Positions 16,872 through 25,467 of a DNA stretch of 64,000 nucleotides are shown here, piece after piece. Below the pieces are notes generated by a model. The model was not told the origin of the DNA, searched no databases, and saw only the letters and a list, made by a program, of their open reading frames with translations. Position 1 is the first letter of the stretch, and each line of letters starts with the position of its first letter. Source of the DNA: Myxococcus xanthus (GTDB lineage: Bacteria; Myxococcota; Myxococcia; Myxococcales; Myxococcaceae); the NCBI RefSeq assembly GCF_006402735.1, contig NZ_CP017174.1, positions 4,467,001-4,531,000 on the forward strand. Reading direction: 5' to 3'. The translations under genes were made by a program, and so were the position numbers.

Positions 16872-18410
16872 TCATGGTTCGAACCTCATGCCCAGGTACA
16901 TCGCGAGCCCGCCGAGCTGACTGTCCAGCCAGGGCGTGTGCACCGGCGCCCAGGCGCCACGCGCCTCCGCCAACGCGCTCCAGCGGCCGAAGCGGTGGGC
17001 CGCTTGTAGGGCGACGAAGCCCATGCCGGAGACTCTGCTCTCTTTCACTTCGCCCTGGAAGTCGCTGGAGAGGTAGTGGTGGAAGGGGACGGGACCGGCG
17101 CCTGCCCGCCCGTGGAGGGAGAACGCGCCACGGCGGAAGAAGTCCGCGCGAACGGAGAGCAGCAGGGGCAAAGCCATCACTTGCGAGCGGACCACTCCGA
17201 GCGCCTCTACCGGGCCTCCGTACATGGCGGTGCGGGCTCCGACTTCCAGCTCCGCCGCGATCCGGTGCCTCCACCAAGGCGTGAGGACGGAGACGCCCAC
17301 GCCGCCCGAGGGGCCGGTGTTGGCGCCACTCGCGATCACACCTCCCGCGAGCAGGAAGAACGAACTCCGCCAGGTGTCGACCGCCTCGGAGGCGCGCGCG
17401 GTGACGGATGTGGACAGCACGGTGACGCCAGCCTCGGTGTGTGCTGCGTGCGCCTGGTCCCGGCGGCGGACGCGCACCTTCACCCGCTTGGCTCCGGAAG
17501 CTGGAGCGACGCGAACACGCAGCACGTCCTGGGCATTGGCGCCGACGTCGGCCGAGTGGGGAGCCTCTTCAATCGGAAGCTTTTGTGCTGGCGGAGCGGA
17601 GCCGCTTCTGGCGGGGGCCGTCCGCGTTGCCGCATCTGACAGAGGCCCCGTCGTCGGCATTTCCTCAGAGGTTGGGGCCACCACCGCTGACGGAGGACGC
17701 GTCGTCGGCATGTCCTCATCGGCAGGGGCGACCACCGCGCCTTCCGCCACCACGTCGACATCACTGGCGCGCAGGGGCGCTTCGCCCGCCATCAGTAGCC
17801 AGCCTCCCTCCACCGCGGGCAGGGCAGGCGGCGTGAGCGCCGCGGCCAGCGGCGAGTCCGGCGGCGGGTCCAGTGGAACGGCTGCATCGGTGCGAAGCGT
17901 CCCTCGCGTGGCCAGCACTCGCGCCTCCCGGACGCCAGGAGGGACTTCGACAGGCACGCGAGCCTGCCCCCGGGTGTTCGCCCGAACAGGGCCGAAGCGA
18001 CGATTCGCGACCTCCACCTCGACACGCGCGCCCGCCGCCGTGGCGACATCGAGCTCCGTGAGGCCCACCAGGGGCAGCCGCACCACCGTCACCAGGGGCG
18101 GCGCGTCCGCGGTGGGAGCGTCCGTCCAGAAGAGGAGCACGGCCACCTGTGGATAACGCACGGAAGGAGGCCGCCACTGGAAGAGGCGGACAGCACCACC
18201 CTCCACACGGTTCGAGGCGAAGGTGCCCGTGGATGCCGCGGCGTGGAGGGTTCCCGTGCCGGCGGGGACCTGGACCTTCAACGTCACCGGCGCATCGGTG
18301 CCGAGCACGATGCGCTCGGGCGACCAGGACACGGTGACGTCATGCTCGGCCGCCAACCCCGCCACCGGCATGGCGAGGACCATCAGGAGGGGCAGCGCGC
18401 GCAGTGTCAT
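16872..18410 (-). CDS. Exported protein with C-terminal beta-rich (barrel-like) region
   Basis: A 512-residue protein, not recognised. It starts with a signal peptide (about residues 1-20, cleavage near GLAA). Residues about 20-210 look like beta-sandwich modules with alternating hydrophobics. A Pro/Thr/Ala-rich segment (about 225-300) follows, with a near-duplicated block (PTTRPPSAVVAPTSEEMPTT). The C-terminal 170 residues are rich in Gly and aromatic residues in alternating patterns (SGGVGVSVLTPWWRHRIAAE) and end in MRFEP, compatible with a small outer-membrane barrel. Predicted envelope surface protein. No enzymatic motif is visible. Confidence 0.65.
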   Translation of the reverse strand: MTLRALPLLMVLAMPVAGLAAEHDVTVSWSPERIVLGTDAPVTLKVQVPAGTGTLHAAASTGTFASNRVEGGAVRLFQWRPPSVRYPQVAVLLFWTDAPTADAPPLVTVVRLPLVGLTELDVATAAGARVEVEVANRRFGPVRANTRGQARVPVEVPPGVREARVLATRGTLRTDAAVPLDPPPDSPLAAALTPPALPAVEGGWLLMAGEAPLRASDVDVVAEGAVVAPADEDMPTTRPPSAVVAPTSEEMPTTGPLSDAATRTAPARSGSAPPAQKLPIEEAPHSADVGANAQDVLRVRVAPASGAKRVKVRVRRRDQAHAAHTEAGVTVLSTSVTARASEAVDTWRSSFFLLAGGVIASGANTGPSGGVGVSVLTPWWRHRIAAELEVGARTAMYGGPVEALGVVRSQVMALPLLLSVRADFFRRGAFSLHGRAGAGPVPFHHYLSSDFQGEVKESRVSGMGFVALQAAHRFGRWSALAEARGAWAPVHTPWLDSQLGGLAMYLGMRFEP

Positions 18411-18446
18411 CGTCCGTGCCCCTCCATGATGGATGTGCGGCCCCGG

Positions 18447-19025
18447 TCAATCCTCCGACGCGGGGGGCGGCTCGGCGCCGTCAGCGGGCGCCGGCTCGGC
18501 GCTGTCACCGACGGGCTGGGGCTTGTCCGCGGGTCCGGTCACCTGCCGGTTGGGCGGGTTGAAGACCGGCTTCTCCACCGGGCCACCACCACGGCCGTGC
18601 ACCAGCGTCTTGGTGTCGGTGCGGAAGGTGATGTCCACCTTGTCGCCGCGAACGGCCGAGACGTAACCCGTGCCAAAGGTGGGATGCTGAATGACCTGAT
18701 CCACCTTGTACGTGTCCTTCGGGCTGTAGCGGGGCGCGTTGGCGACATCCTTGCCAGCGAGCTGCTCCTCGAAGGAGATGATGATCTTCTCCGCCTTCGC
18801 GGACGCGCTCGAGCTGCTGGAGGACGTGCGCGTGGTGCGGGTGGTGCTGGACGAGGGGCGATCCGTCGCGCCAGGCGCCCCGCGATAAGCGTGATCTCCG
18901 CCACACGTGTTGCAGCGCACCCGAGCAATCTTCGTTCCCACCATCGCCAGGATGGTGTGCGCGAGAGTGAGCTTGCAGCGGGTACAAAGCGCATCCACCT
19001 CGCCGCCGACCTTATGAGTTGCCAT
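18447..19025 (-). CDS. Zinc-ribbon protein with PcrA/CarD-like SH3 fold
   Basis: A 192-residue protein. An N-terminal zinc ribbon has CTRC (about 14-17) and CNTC (about 39-42). A Ser/Thr-rich linker (about 55-80) follows, then a segment VIQHPTFGTGYVSAVRGDKV of the type found at the C-terminus of PcrA/UvrD helicases and in CarD-type RNA-polymerase-binding domains, ending with KTLVHGR. The tail is Pro/Ala-rich. A role in binding RNA polymerase or DNA is an inference. ATG 19025 is chosen because the conserved zinc ribbon begins there. The frame is open to 19160 without family sequence. It is divergent from mlaE. Confidence 0.65.
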   Translation of the reverse strand: MATHKVGGEVDALCTRCKLTLAHTILAMVGTKIARVRCNTCGGDHAYRGAPGATDRPSSSTTRTTRTSSSSSSASAKAEKIIISFEEQLAGKDVANAPRYSPKDTYKVDQVIQHPTFGTGYVSAVRGDKVDITFRTDTKTLVHGRGGGPVEKPVFNPPNRQVTGPADKPQPVGDSAEPAPADGAEPPPASED

Positions 19026-19190
19026 GTTCGTTCGTCTATTTCTCTGCCCTGCGGGGGACGCCGCCGGGCATGGGAGTAAAGGGGCGCGGAACATAACGGC
19101 ATCGCTTCCAAGGGAGGAAGTGTCTTCGTCGCTTGCCTCCCCGGGCCTTGTGCCGGCCACCGGGCCGCCATAAAGAGTAGCCCCGAACGC

Positions 19191-20006
19191 ATGACCACGC
19201 AGACCCCCAGCAAGCCGGCACGCGAGCCCGGGCCCTTCACCCAGGCCGTCACGCGCTTTGGCCAGGGCCTCATCGACATCGTCAGCACCCTGGGCGGCAT
19301 CATCACCATGGGGCTGGACGTGTTCCGCTGGAGCGTGCGGCGCCCCTTTCGGCTGGTCAACCTCTTCGCGCAGCTGGACTTCGTGGGCGTGGGGTCCATC
19401 TTCATCGTGTCGCTCACCGGCACGTTCACCGGCATGGTCTTCGCGCTGCAGACGTCCACCGCCTTTCGGCTCTTCGACGCGGAGAGCCTGGTGGGTCCCA
19501 CGGTGGCTCTGACGCTCACCCGCGAGCTGGCGGCCGTGTTCTCCGCGCTGATGGTGACCATGCGCGCAGGTTCTGCCATGTGCACCGAGCTGGGCACCAT
19601 GCGCGTCACCGAGCAGGTGGACGCGCTGGAGACCATGGCCGTCAACCCGGTGCAGTACCTGCTGGTTCCCCGGGTGCTGGCCGGCCTCTTCATGGTGCCG
19701 GCGCTCACCATGCTCTTCAACACCATGGGCATGGGCGGGGCCTACGTGGTGGCCGTCGGGGGCCTAGGCATCTCCCCCGGAACCTTCCTCACCCGGACGC
19801 AGCAGTGGCTGGCGCCCGAGGACATCTTCCAGGGCCTGCTCAAGGGCGCCGTGTTCGGCCTGGCGGTGTCCCTCATCTGCTGCTTCAAGGGCTTCAACGC
19901 CTCGGGCGGCGCCAAGGGCGTGGGGCAGGCCACCACGGAGGCGATGGTGGCCAGCGCCCTGTCCATCTTCATCCTCGACTTCATCCTGGGCGTCCTCTTC
20001 TTCTGA
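19191..20006 (+). CDS. mlaE: MlaE-type lipid ABC transporter permease
   Basis: A 271-residue integral membrane protein of the MlaE/YrbE family, the permease of ABC systems that move phospholipids between inner and outer membranes. Family blocks are GTFTGMVFALQT, LTRELAAVFSALMVTMRAGSAM and TEQVDALETMAVNPVQYL, and a C-terminal SLICCFKGFNASGGAKGVG segment. Five to six membrane helices are expected. Its TGA overlaps the ATG of the ATPase gene (TGATG). Partners in the window are the ATPase and MlaD-type genes just downstream, and an MlaC-like gene 26 kb away. Confidence 0.92.
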   Translation: MTTQTPSKPAREPGPFTQAVTRFGQGLIDIVSTLGGIITMGLDVFRWSVRRPFRLVNLFAQLDFVGVGSIFIVSLTGTFTGMVFALQTSTAFRLFDAESLVGPTVALTLTRELAAVFSALMVTMRAGSAMCTELGTMRVTEQVDALETMAVNPVQYLLVPRVLAGLFMVPALTMLFNTMGMGGAYVVAVGGLGISPGTFLTRTQQWLAPEDIFQGLLKGAVFGLAVSLICCFKGFNASGGAKGVGQATTEAMVASALSIFILDFILGVLFF

Positions 20007-20785
20007 TGTCGCCCCCGGCCTCCAACGCTCCGGCGTCCGGCACGCCGATGATCCAGGTGGTCGACCTGCACAAGACGTTCGGCGACCACAAGGTGCTCAC
20101 CGGCATCAACCTCACCGTGCCGGCCGGCAGCACCTGCGTCATCCTGGGCGGCTCAGGCTCCGGCAAGACGGTGCTGATGAAGCACATGATTGGCCTGCTC
20201 AAGCCGGACCGCGGCCAGGTCATCGTCGACGGGGAGGACATCGTCCCCATGAGCGTCGAGTCGCTTCAGAGGGTGCGCAACAAGTTTGGCATGGTGTTCC
20301 AGGCCGCCGCGCTGTTCGACTCGATGACCGTCTTCGAGAACGTGGCCTTCCCGCTGCGGGAGCACACGAAGGATCCGGAGGACGTCATCCGCCAGAAGGT
20401 CCGTGCGCGCTTGGACCTGATGGGCCTGAAGAAGGACGTCGAGGACCGGTTCCCCGCGGACCTGTCCGGCGGCATGCGCAAGCGGGTGGGCCTGGCGCGG
20501 GCCATCGTCATGGACCCGAAGGTGGTCCTCTATGACGAGCCGACCACCGGCCTGGACCCCATCACTACGGACTACGTGGACGAGATGATCCTGGCCGCGC
20601 AGAAGGAACTGGGCGTCACCAGCGTGGTCATCAGCCATGACATCTCCTCCGCCTTCAACGTGGCGGACCAGATTGCCTTCCTCTCCAAGGGCGTCATCGT
20701 GGCCAGCGGTTCGCCGGAGCAACTCCGCGAGGCGGATCACCCCGCGGTGAAGGTGTTCCTGGAGACCTGGTTCGGGAAGAACTGA
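20006..20785 (+). CDS. mlaF: MlaF-type lipid ABC transporter ATPase
   Basis: A 259-residue ATP-binding subunit. It shows Walker A GGSGSGKT, Q-loop VFQAAALFDSMTV (QAAALF is characteristic of MlaF), signature LSGGMRKRVGLARA, Walker B VVLYDEPTTGLDP and the H-switch SVVISHDI. It energises lipid movement by the MlaE permease at the inner membrane. The first 13 residues are Ala/Pro-rich and may not be conserved. ATG 20006 overlaps the mlaE stop, which fixes the start. Confidence 0.93.
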   Translation: MSPPASNAPASGTPMIQVVDLHKTFGDHKVLTGINLTVPAGSTCVILGGSGSGKTVLMKHMIGLLKPDRGQVIVDGEDIVPMSVESLQRVRNKFGMVFQAAALFDSMTVFENVAFPLREHTKDPEDVIRQKVRARLDLMGLKKDVEDRFPADLSGGMRKRVGLARAIVMDPKVVLYDEPTTGLDPITTDYVDEMILAAQKELGVTSVVISHDISSAFNVADQIAFLSKGVIVASGSPEQLREADHPAVKVFLETWFGKN

Positions 20786-20829
20786 CCGGGGCGCGGGGCG
20801 GCGGGAGGGCGGGGGGCCATAGGAAAATG

Positions 20830-20845
20830 TGGCACTCGGAATGCA
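20830..20845 (+). promoter_or_regulatory. Candidate sigma-54 promoter upstream of mlaD
   Basis: TGGCAC, five bases, then ATGCA. The consensus is TGGCAC-N5-TTGC(A/T), so the GG and GC pairs have the required 10-base spacing and only one -12 base differs. It lies 46 bases before the GTG of mlaD in the 105-bp gap after mlaF. This would allow mlaD to be induced separately from mlaEF by an enhancer-binding protein. Experimental support is lacking. Confidence 0.45.
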
Positions 20846-20890
20846 AAACGTTAGAGTCGCGCCGGCCGGTCGCGCTCGGAGTCACATCAG

Positions 20891-22420
20891 GTGAAGAAGC
20901 TCGTCACGCCCTTCCGTGTGGGCCTGCTGGTCATCGCGGCGGGGGCTTTTTTCGTCACCTTCGTCCTGTTCGCTCGCAAAGGTGGTTTGAGCGACAGCGA
21001 ATCCACGAGGGTGTGGGCCTATTTCCGGGATGCGTCCGGCCTGGCCGTGCGTGGGCGCGTGCAGATCGCCGGTATCCCGGTGGGCGAAATCGACGACATC
21101 TCGCTCGAGGGGACCCGGGCGAAGGTCTGGTTGAAGATCCGTAACGACGTGGACCTGCGCGAGGACGCCGTCGTCACCAAGCGCTCCGAATCGCTGCTGG
21201 GTGACTACCTGCTGGACCTGAACCCCGGCACGGAGGGCGCCCCCAGCCTGGAGACGGGTGGGCAGATCCGCCGCGTCGTCGACACCCAGGGCATGGAGGC
21301 CGTCTTCGAGTCGCTGTCGCAGATCACCGCCGACATCCAGGAGGTGACGGGGGCGCTGCGGGAAGTGCTCGGCGGTGAGCGGGGTGCGGGGTCGCTCCAG
21401 CGCATCGTGGAGAACCTGGTGCGGCTGTCGGACTCCGTGGATGCCACGGTCCGCCGCAACGCGGACCGCCTGGACACCATCGTCGGCAACGTCGAGGCCA
21501 TCTCCGCGGACGTGCGCGGCATCACCCAGGGCAACCAGGCGGAAATCACCCGCATCATCGACAACATCGAGTTCATCACCCGCGACGTGCGCCAGGTGCT
21601 CGGCAGCGTGAAGAACATCGTGGGCACGGGTGAAGGCGACGTGAAGGAGACCGTCGCCAGCCTCAAGGAAACGCTCAAGAAGCTGGACGGCACGCTGGGC
21701 AACCTGGAGGAGATCACCCGCAAGGTGAAGGACGGGGAGGGCGCCGCCGGCGTGCTCCTGGCCGACGAGGCCGTGGGCCGCGAGCTCCGCGAGACGGTGC
21801 AGGACGTGTCGCGCTTCGCTTCCCGCCTGACCGACCTCCAGGCGGAGATTGGCATCCAGAGCACCTACCTGGCCGCGCAGGGAAATTCGAAGAACGTCTT
21901 CTCCGTGCGGCTCATCCCCAAGCCGGACAAGTACTACCTGCTGGAGCTGGTGGACGACCCTCGCGGCAGCGTGACGACGGAGGTGTTGCAGACGAACCCG
22001 CCGTCCGAGGGCGACCCCGTCGTTCAGACGCGGAAGGTGACGAAGGAGAGCCTCAAGGTCAGCGCGCAGTTCGCCAAGCGCTGGTACTTCACCACCCTGC
22101 GCGTGGGCCTCATCGAGTCCACCGGCGGCGTGGGCGCCGACCTGCACTTCTTCAACGACGCGCTCCGGTTCCAGGTGGATGCCTTCAACTTCGCGGACGA
22201 CGAGCTGCGCTACCCCCGCCTGCGCGCCAGCCTGCGCGCCCAGCCGCTCGATCACCTCTATTTGATCGCGGGTATGGACGACATGCTCAACGCGCAGCAG
22301 CGGGACCTGGCGACGCGGCGCCTGGTGGCGGGCCGCGACTTCTTCGTGGGCGGCGGCCTGTTCTTCACGGACGATGATCTGAAGGCCATCCTCACCTTGA
22401 CAGGCATTCCGACGCCCTGA
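20891..22420 (+). CDS. mlaD: MlaD/MCE-domain lipid transport protein
   Basis: A 509-residue periplasmic protein anchored by one N-terminal membrane helix (about 8-27). The MCE domain (about 40-120) has the typical YFRDASGLAVRGRVQIAGIPVGEI and VVTKRSESLLGDYLLDLNPG. Then comes a long helical region (about 130-320) rich in heptads that could form a tube across the periplasm, and a C-terminal beta-rich part of about 180 residues. It is much longer than E. coli MlaD (about 180 residues), more like PqiB/YebT or myxobacterial and mycobacterial Mce proteins. The start is GTG 20891. A sigma-54-like site lies just upstream. Confidence 0.88.
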   Translation: MKKLVTPFRVGLLVIAAGAFFVTFVLFARKGGLSDSESTRVWAYFRDASGLAVRGRVQIAGIPVGEIDDISLEGTRAKVWLKIRNDVDLREDAVVTKRSESLLGDYLLDLNPGTEGAPSLETGGQIRRVVDTQGMEAVFESLSQITADIQEVTGALREVLGGERGAGSLQRIVENLVRLSDSVDATVRRNADRLDTIVGNVEAISADVRGITQGNQAEITRIIDNIEFITRDVRQVLGSVKNIVGTGEGDVKETVASLKETLKKLDGTLGNLEEITRKVKDGEGAAGVLLADEAVGRELRETVQDVSRFASRLTDLQAEIGIQSTYLAAQGNSKNVFSVRLIPKPDKYYLLELVDDPRGSVTTEVLQTNPPSEGDPVVQTRKVTKESLKVSAQFAKRWYFTTLRVGLIESTGGVGADLHFFNDALRFQVDAFNFADDELRYPRLRASLRAQPLDHLYLIAGMDDMLNAQQRDLATRRLVAGRDFFVGGGLFFTDDDLKAILTLTGIPTP

Positions 22421-22531
22421 ACCCACCGCTCGGCGCTTGACGGAAAACGGGAAACGACGTACCCGGCATGGGCACGGGGCCCAGGGGAGCGCCGTGCCTG
22501 ATTTCACGGCATCTCCCCCCAGGAAGCTCGC

Positions 22532-23458
22532 ATGTCCCTGCTCGTCGTCGGCTCCGTTGCCCTGGACTCAGTGGAAACCCCCTTCGGCCAGAAGGAGGAC
22601 ATCCTCGGGGGCTCGGCCACCTACTTCTCTACGTCGGCCTCGTTCTTCAGCCCCGCGCGTGTCGTGGCGGTGGTGGGCGAGGACTTCCCCGAAGGGCACC
22701 TCAACTTCCTTCGCGGACGGGGAATCGACCTGGAGGGCCTCACCCGGGAGACGGGCCGCACCTTCCGCTGGAAGGGCCGCTACAGCTACGAGCTGAACGA
22801 GGCGCAGACGCTGGACACCCAGCTCAACGTCTTCCAGGCCTTCTCCCCGAAGCTGCCGGAGTCGTACCGGGATACGCCCTATGTCTTCCTGGGCAACATC
22901 CACCCGGAACTCCAGGCGCAGGTGCTGGACCAGGTGAAGGCGCCGAAGCTGGTGGCCGCCGACACCATGAACTTCTGGATCAAGGGCAGCCGGGCCGCGC
23001 TGCTCAAGACGCTCTCCCGCGTCAACCTCCTGTTCGTCAACGACGCGGAGGCCCGTCAGCTGGCCGGCGAGCACAACGTGGTGAAGGCCGCTCGCGCCAT
23101 CATGGCCATGGGCCCGCAGCGCGTGGTCATCAAGCGCGGTGAGTACGGCGCGCTCCTCTTCGAGGCCGAGCACATCTTCGCGTGTCCCGCCTTCCCCCTG
23201 GCCGAGGTCTTCGACCCCACCGGCGCGGGGGACACCTTCGCCGGCGGCTTCATGGGCGCCCTGGCCACCTCCAATGGTGTGTTGGACCAGGCGTTGCTGC
23301 GCCGCGCCATGGTGATGGGCAGTGTCATGGCCTCCTTCACGGTGGAGAAGTTCAGCCTGGAGCGCCTGCGCGAGGTGACGCGGCCGGAGATCCACGCCCG
23401 CTTCGCCGAGTTCCGGAAGCTGACCCACTTCGACGACCTGGGCCCCCTGGAGCGATGA
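22532..23458 (+). CDS. PfkB-family sugar/nucleoside kinase
   Basis: A 308-residue kinase of the ribokinase/PfkB family. The C-terminal signature with the catalytic base is clear (DPTGAGDTFAGGF). The N-terminal glycine-rich segment is GGSATYFSTSASFF, and the nucleotide region includes VVIKRGEYGALLF. It phosphorylates a sugar, nucleoside or related alcohol, and the substrate cannot be told from sequence. ATG 22532 has AGGAAG just upstream. It is separated by 111 bp from mlaD, so it may have its own promoter. Confidence 0.88.
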   Translation: MSLLVVGSVALDSVETPFGQKEDILGGSATYFSTSASFFSPARVVAVVGEDFPEGHLNFLRGRGIDLEGLTRETGRTFRWKGRYSYELNEAQTLDTQLNVFQAFSPKLPESYRDTPYVFLGNIHPELQAQVLDQVKAPKLVAADTMNFWIKGSRAALLKTLSRVNLLFVNDAEARQLAGEHNVVKAARAIMAMGPQRVVIKRGEYGALLFEAEHIFACPAFPLAEVFDPTGAGDTFAGGFMGALATSNGVLDQALLRRAMVMGSVMASFTVEKFSLERLREVTRPEIHARFAEFRKLTHFDDLGPLER

Positions 23459-23537
23459 GGCCGTGGGCAAGGGTGGGGCGCTCCACCACCCTCGAACTTG
23501 ACTGCGGAATCAGGCCGTCCCTAGGCTGTGGATTCGG

Positions 23538-23912
23538 GTGACGGAAGAAGGTTCCGGGTTGAGCGAAAACCGAAAGTCCACGCGGATTCCCACCCAGCTT
23601 CGGTGCTGGTGCGAGGGTGACAACGTCACGCTCTATGCGCGAATCTCGAATTTGAGCGAGGGAGGGCTGTTCCTCCGCACGAGCACGCCCCTGGCACGAG
23701 GGGCGCGTACGGTGGTGAAGCTGTCCCCCGCGGGCCATCAGGACATCCAGGCCCAGGCCACGGTGGTGTGGCTTCGGGAGGCGGAGGAACGAGCGCTTCC
23801 CGCGGGCATGGGGTTGCGTTTCGAGTCCCTGGACAGCGATACCCTGGGACGGCTTCGCCAGATGATTTCGCAGCAGCAGCAGAACCAGGTGAAGGCCGGC
23901 TGGGCGGGTTGA
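23538..23912 (+). CDS. PilZ-domain c-di-GMP receptor-like protein
   Basis: A 124-residue single-domain protein of the PilZ type common in myxobacteria. The N-terminal arginine motif (RKSTRIPTQ) and the downstream NLSEGGLFLRT, equivalent to D/NxSxxG, are both present, so c-di-GMP binding is plausible. The C-terminus ends in a Gln-rich helix. It could act as a small adaptor reading the c-di-GMP made by the two diguanylate cyclases in this window, but the partner is unknown. The start is GTG 23538. A TTG at 23559 with better purine spacing upstream is an alternative. Confidence 0.8.
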   Translation: MTEEGSGLSENRKSTRIPTQLRCWCEGDNVTLYARISNLSEGGLFLRTSTPLARGARTVVKLSPAGHQDIQAQATVVWLREAEERALPAGMGLRFESLDSDTLGRLRQMISQQQQNQVKAGWAG

Positions 23913-23939
23913 GCCCACGCCACCGGACCGAGGCCCCGC

Positions 23940-24671
23940 ATGCGTATCGCCGTCATTTCCGACATCCACTCCAACATCGAGGCGCTCACCGAGGTGCTCC
24001 GCGTCGCCGAGCACCAGAAGGTGGACCGGTTCGTCTCGCTGGGGGACATCGTCGGTTACGGGGCGTCGCCCAACCCGTGTTGTGAGTTGGTGCGCTCGGT
24101 GGCGGAAGTGACGCTGCTGGGCAACCACGACGCGGCGGTGGCGGGGCGGATGGACTATTCGTACTACTACGACGCCGCCCGGCACGCGCTGGACTGGTCC
24201 GCCAACGTCCTCACGGACGAGAACATGGCCTGGCTGCGCAGTCTCCCGTACACGTACCGGATTGGCGACGTGGGCTTCTGCCATGGTTCGCCCATCGACC
24301 CGAAGGCGTACGAGTACATCTTCGCGCTGGAGCAGGCCCGGGAGCTGACGCCCTACGTGGCGGAGTTGCCGGAGGTGACGTTCATCGGCCACAGCCACCT
24401 GTGCCGCGCCTTCGCCATTGGCAATGGCGAGGTGAACGACGTGGTGGCCCAGAAGTTCGGCATCCGCCGGGGCTACAAGTACATCATCTCCGTGGGCAGC
24501 GTGGGGCAGCCGCGCGACTACGACAACCGGGCGTGTTTCGTCATCTGCGACACGGACGCGCGCACGGTGGAGTACATCCGCGTCGAGTACGACATCGAGA
24601 CGTCGGCGCAGAAGATCTTCGACGCGGACCTGGCGCTGAACTTCGGCAAGCGCCTGTTCCTGGGCGTCTGA
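23940..24671 (+). CDS. Calcineurin-like metallophosphoesterase
   Basis: A 243-residue phosphoesterase with all five metal motifs of the family: DIHSN (DxH), GDIVGYGASP (GDxxxxG), GNHDAA (GNHD), and GHSH near residue 147, plus a His in FCHGS. It resembles the YfcE/MJ0936-like or Ap4A-hydrolase-like subgroup. The substrate may be a phosphodiester or a nucleotide such as a cyclic or dinucleoside compound. Probably cytosolic, since no signal peptide is visible. The start is ATG 23940. Confidence 0.88.
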   Translation: MRIAVISDIHSNIEALTEVLRVAEHQKVDRFVSLGDIVGYGASPNPCCELVRSVAEVTLLGNHDAAVAGRMDYSYYYDAARHALDWSANVLTDENMAWLRSLPYTYRIGDVGFCHGSPIDPKAYEYIFALEQARELTPYVAELPEVTFIGHSHLCRAFAIGNGEVNDVVAQKFGIRRGYKYIISVGSVGQPRDYDNRACFVICDTDARTVEYIRVEYDIETSAQKIFDADLALNFGKRLFLGV

Positions 24672-24729
24672 GGCCCGTTCCGGGGCACAAAAGGCGGACA
24701 GGCGCGGGGAAATGACATAAACCCGTGTC

Positions 24730-25452
24730 GTGCGCACCCTGGTCCTCCGAGCGTCCCTCAGGCCCCTCGTGGGCGTCGTCTCCGCAGTGCTGCTCACGCT
24801 GGCGCCCACCGCCTGCCGCCGCGAGCCTCCCGCCCCTTCCGCCGAGTACGAAGAGGCCGCCCGCCGCTTCCGCGAGCTGTATGCGCAGAAGCTGGATGAC
24901 GCCTTCCTGGATCCGCAGGTGGGAGAAATCGAGGCAAAGCTCCAGCGCGTCCCCGCGGACAGCCTGGACGCCGAGGGCGCCCGCGAACTGCTCCAGCGCA
25001 TCAAGGACGGACGGAACCGGATGGCGGCGGCCGCCAACGAGCGGGACGAGGCCGTGGCCAGCGCGCGGGAGCTGCCGCCGGGCTCGTACTCCGCGCCGTC
25101 CACCGAGGAGTCGGCGCGTCCCTCGGCTCCGGTGGAAGCGCCGGATGCCGGGCCTCCGGATGCCGGTGCTGGCGGTGGCCCCCAGGCTGGCACGGCCGCG
25201 TCCGAGCTGGTGGCGGGCTTCCGGGGGTGCTTCCAGCGGGGCACCCCCATCGATGTGCAGGGACGGGGCATGCGGGAGACCTGGCAGCTCGCCGACCGCA
25301 CCGCCTGTCGCCTGGAGTACCCCCAGCATCAGGATTCATTCCTCCTGATTGAAGAGGGGAAGGTCCTCACGCTGTTACCCAAGAGTGCCGTGCAGACCGT
25401 CCCCGTCACTCCCGACGGCGGTCCGGCACCCGCGACCGACGCCGGTCGCTAG
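24730..25452 (+). CDS. Putative lipoprotein, function unknown
   Basis: A 240-residue envelope protein. The N-terminus is hydrophobic and ends in LAPTAC, an imperfect lipobox (Cys about residue 29), so a lipid anchor is likely but not certain. A helical region (about 35-110) rich in Glu, Arg and Ala is followed by a Pro/Ala/Gly-rich linker (about 112-160) and a small C-terminal domain with two cysteines (FRGCFQRG and RTACRLEY) that could form a disulfide. The start is GTG 24730. The psd gene begins 15 bases after its stop. Confidence 0.7.
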   Translation: MRTLVLRASLRPLVGVVSAVLLTLAPTACRREPPAPSAEYEEAARRFRELYAQKLDDAFLDPQVGEIEAKLQRVPADSLDAEGARELLQRIKDGRNRMAAAANERDEAVASARELPPGSYSAPSTEESARPSAPVEAPDAGPPDAGAGGGPQAGTAASELVAGFRGCFQRGTPIDVQGRGMRETWQLADRTACRLEYPQHQDSFLLIEEGKVLTLLPKSAVQTVPVTPDGGPAPATDAGR

Positions 25453-25467
25453 AACCGATTCGCCGAT

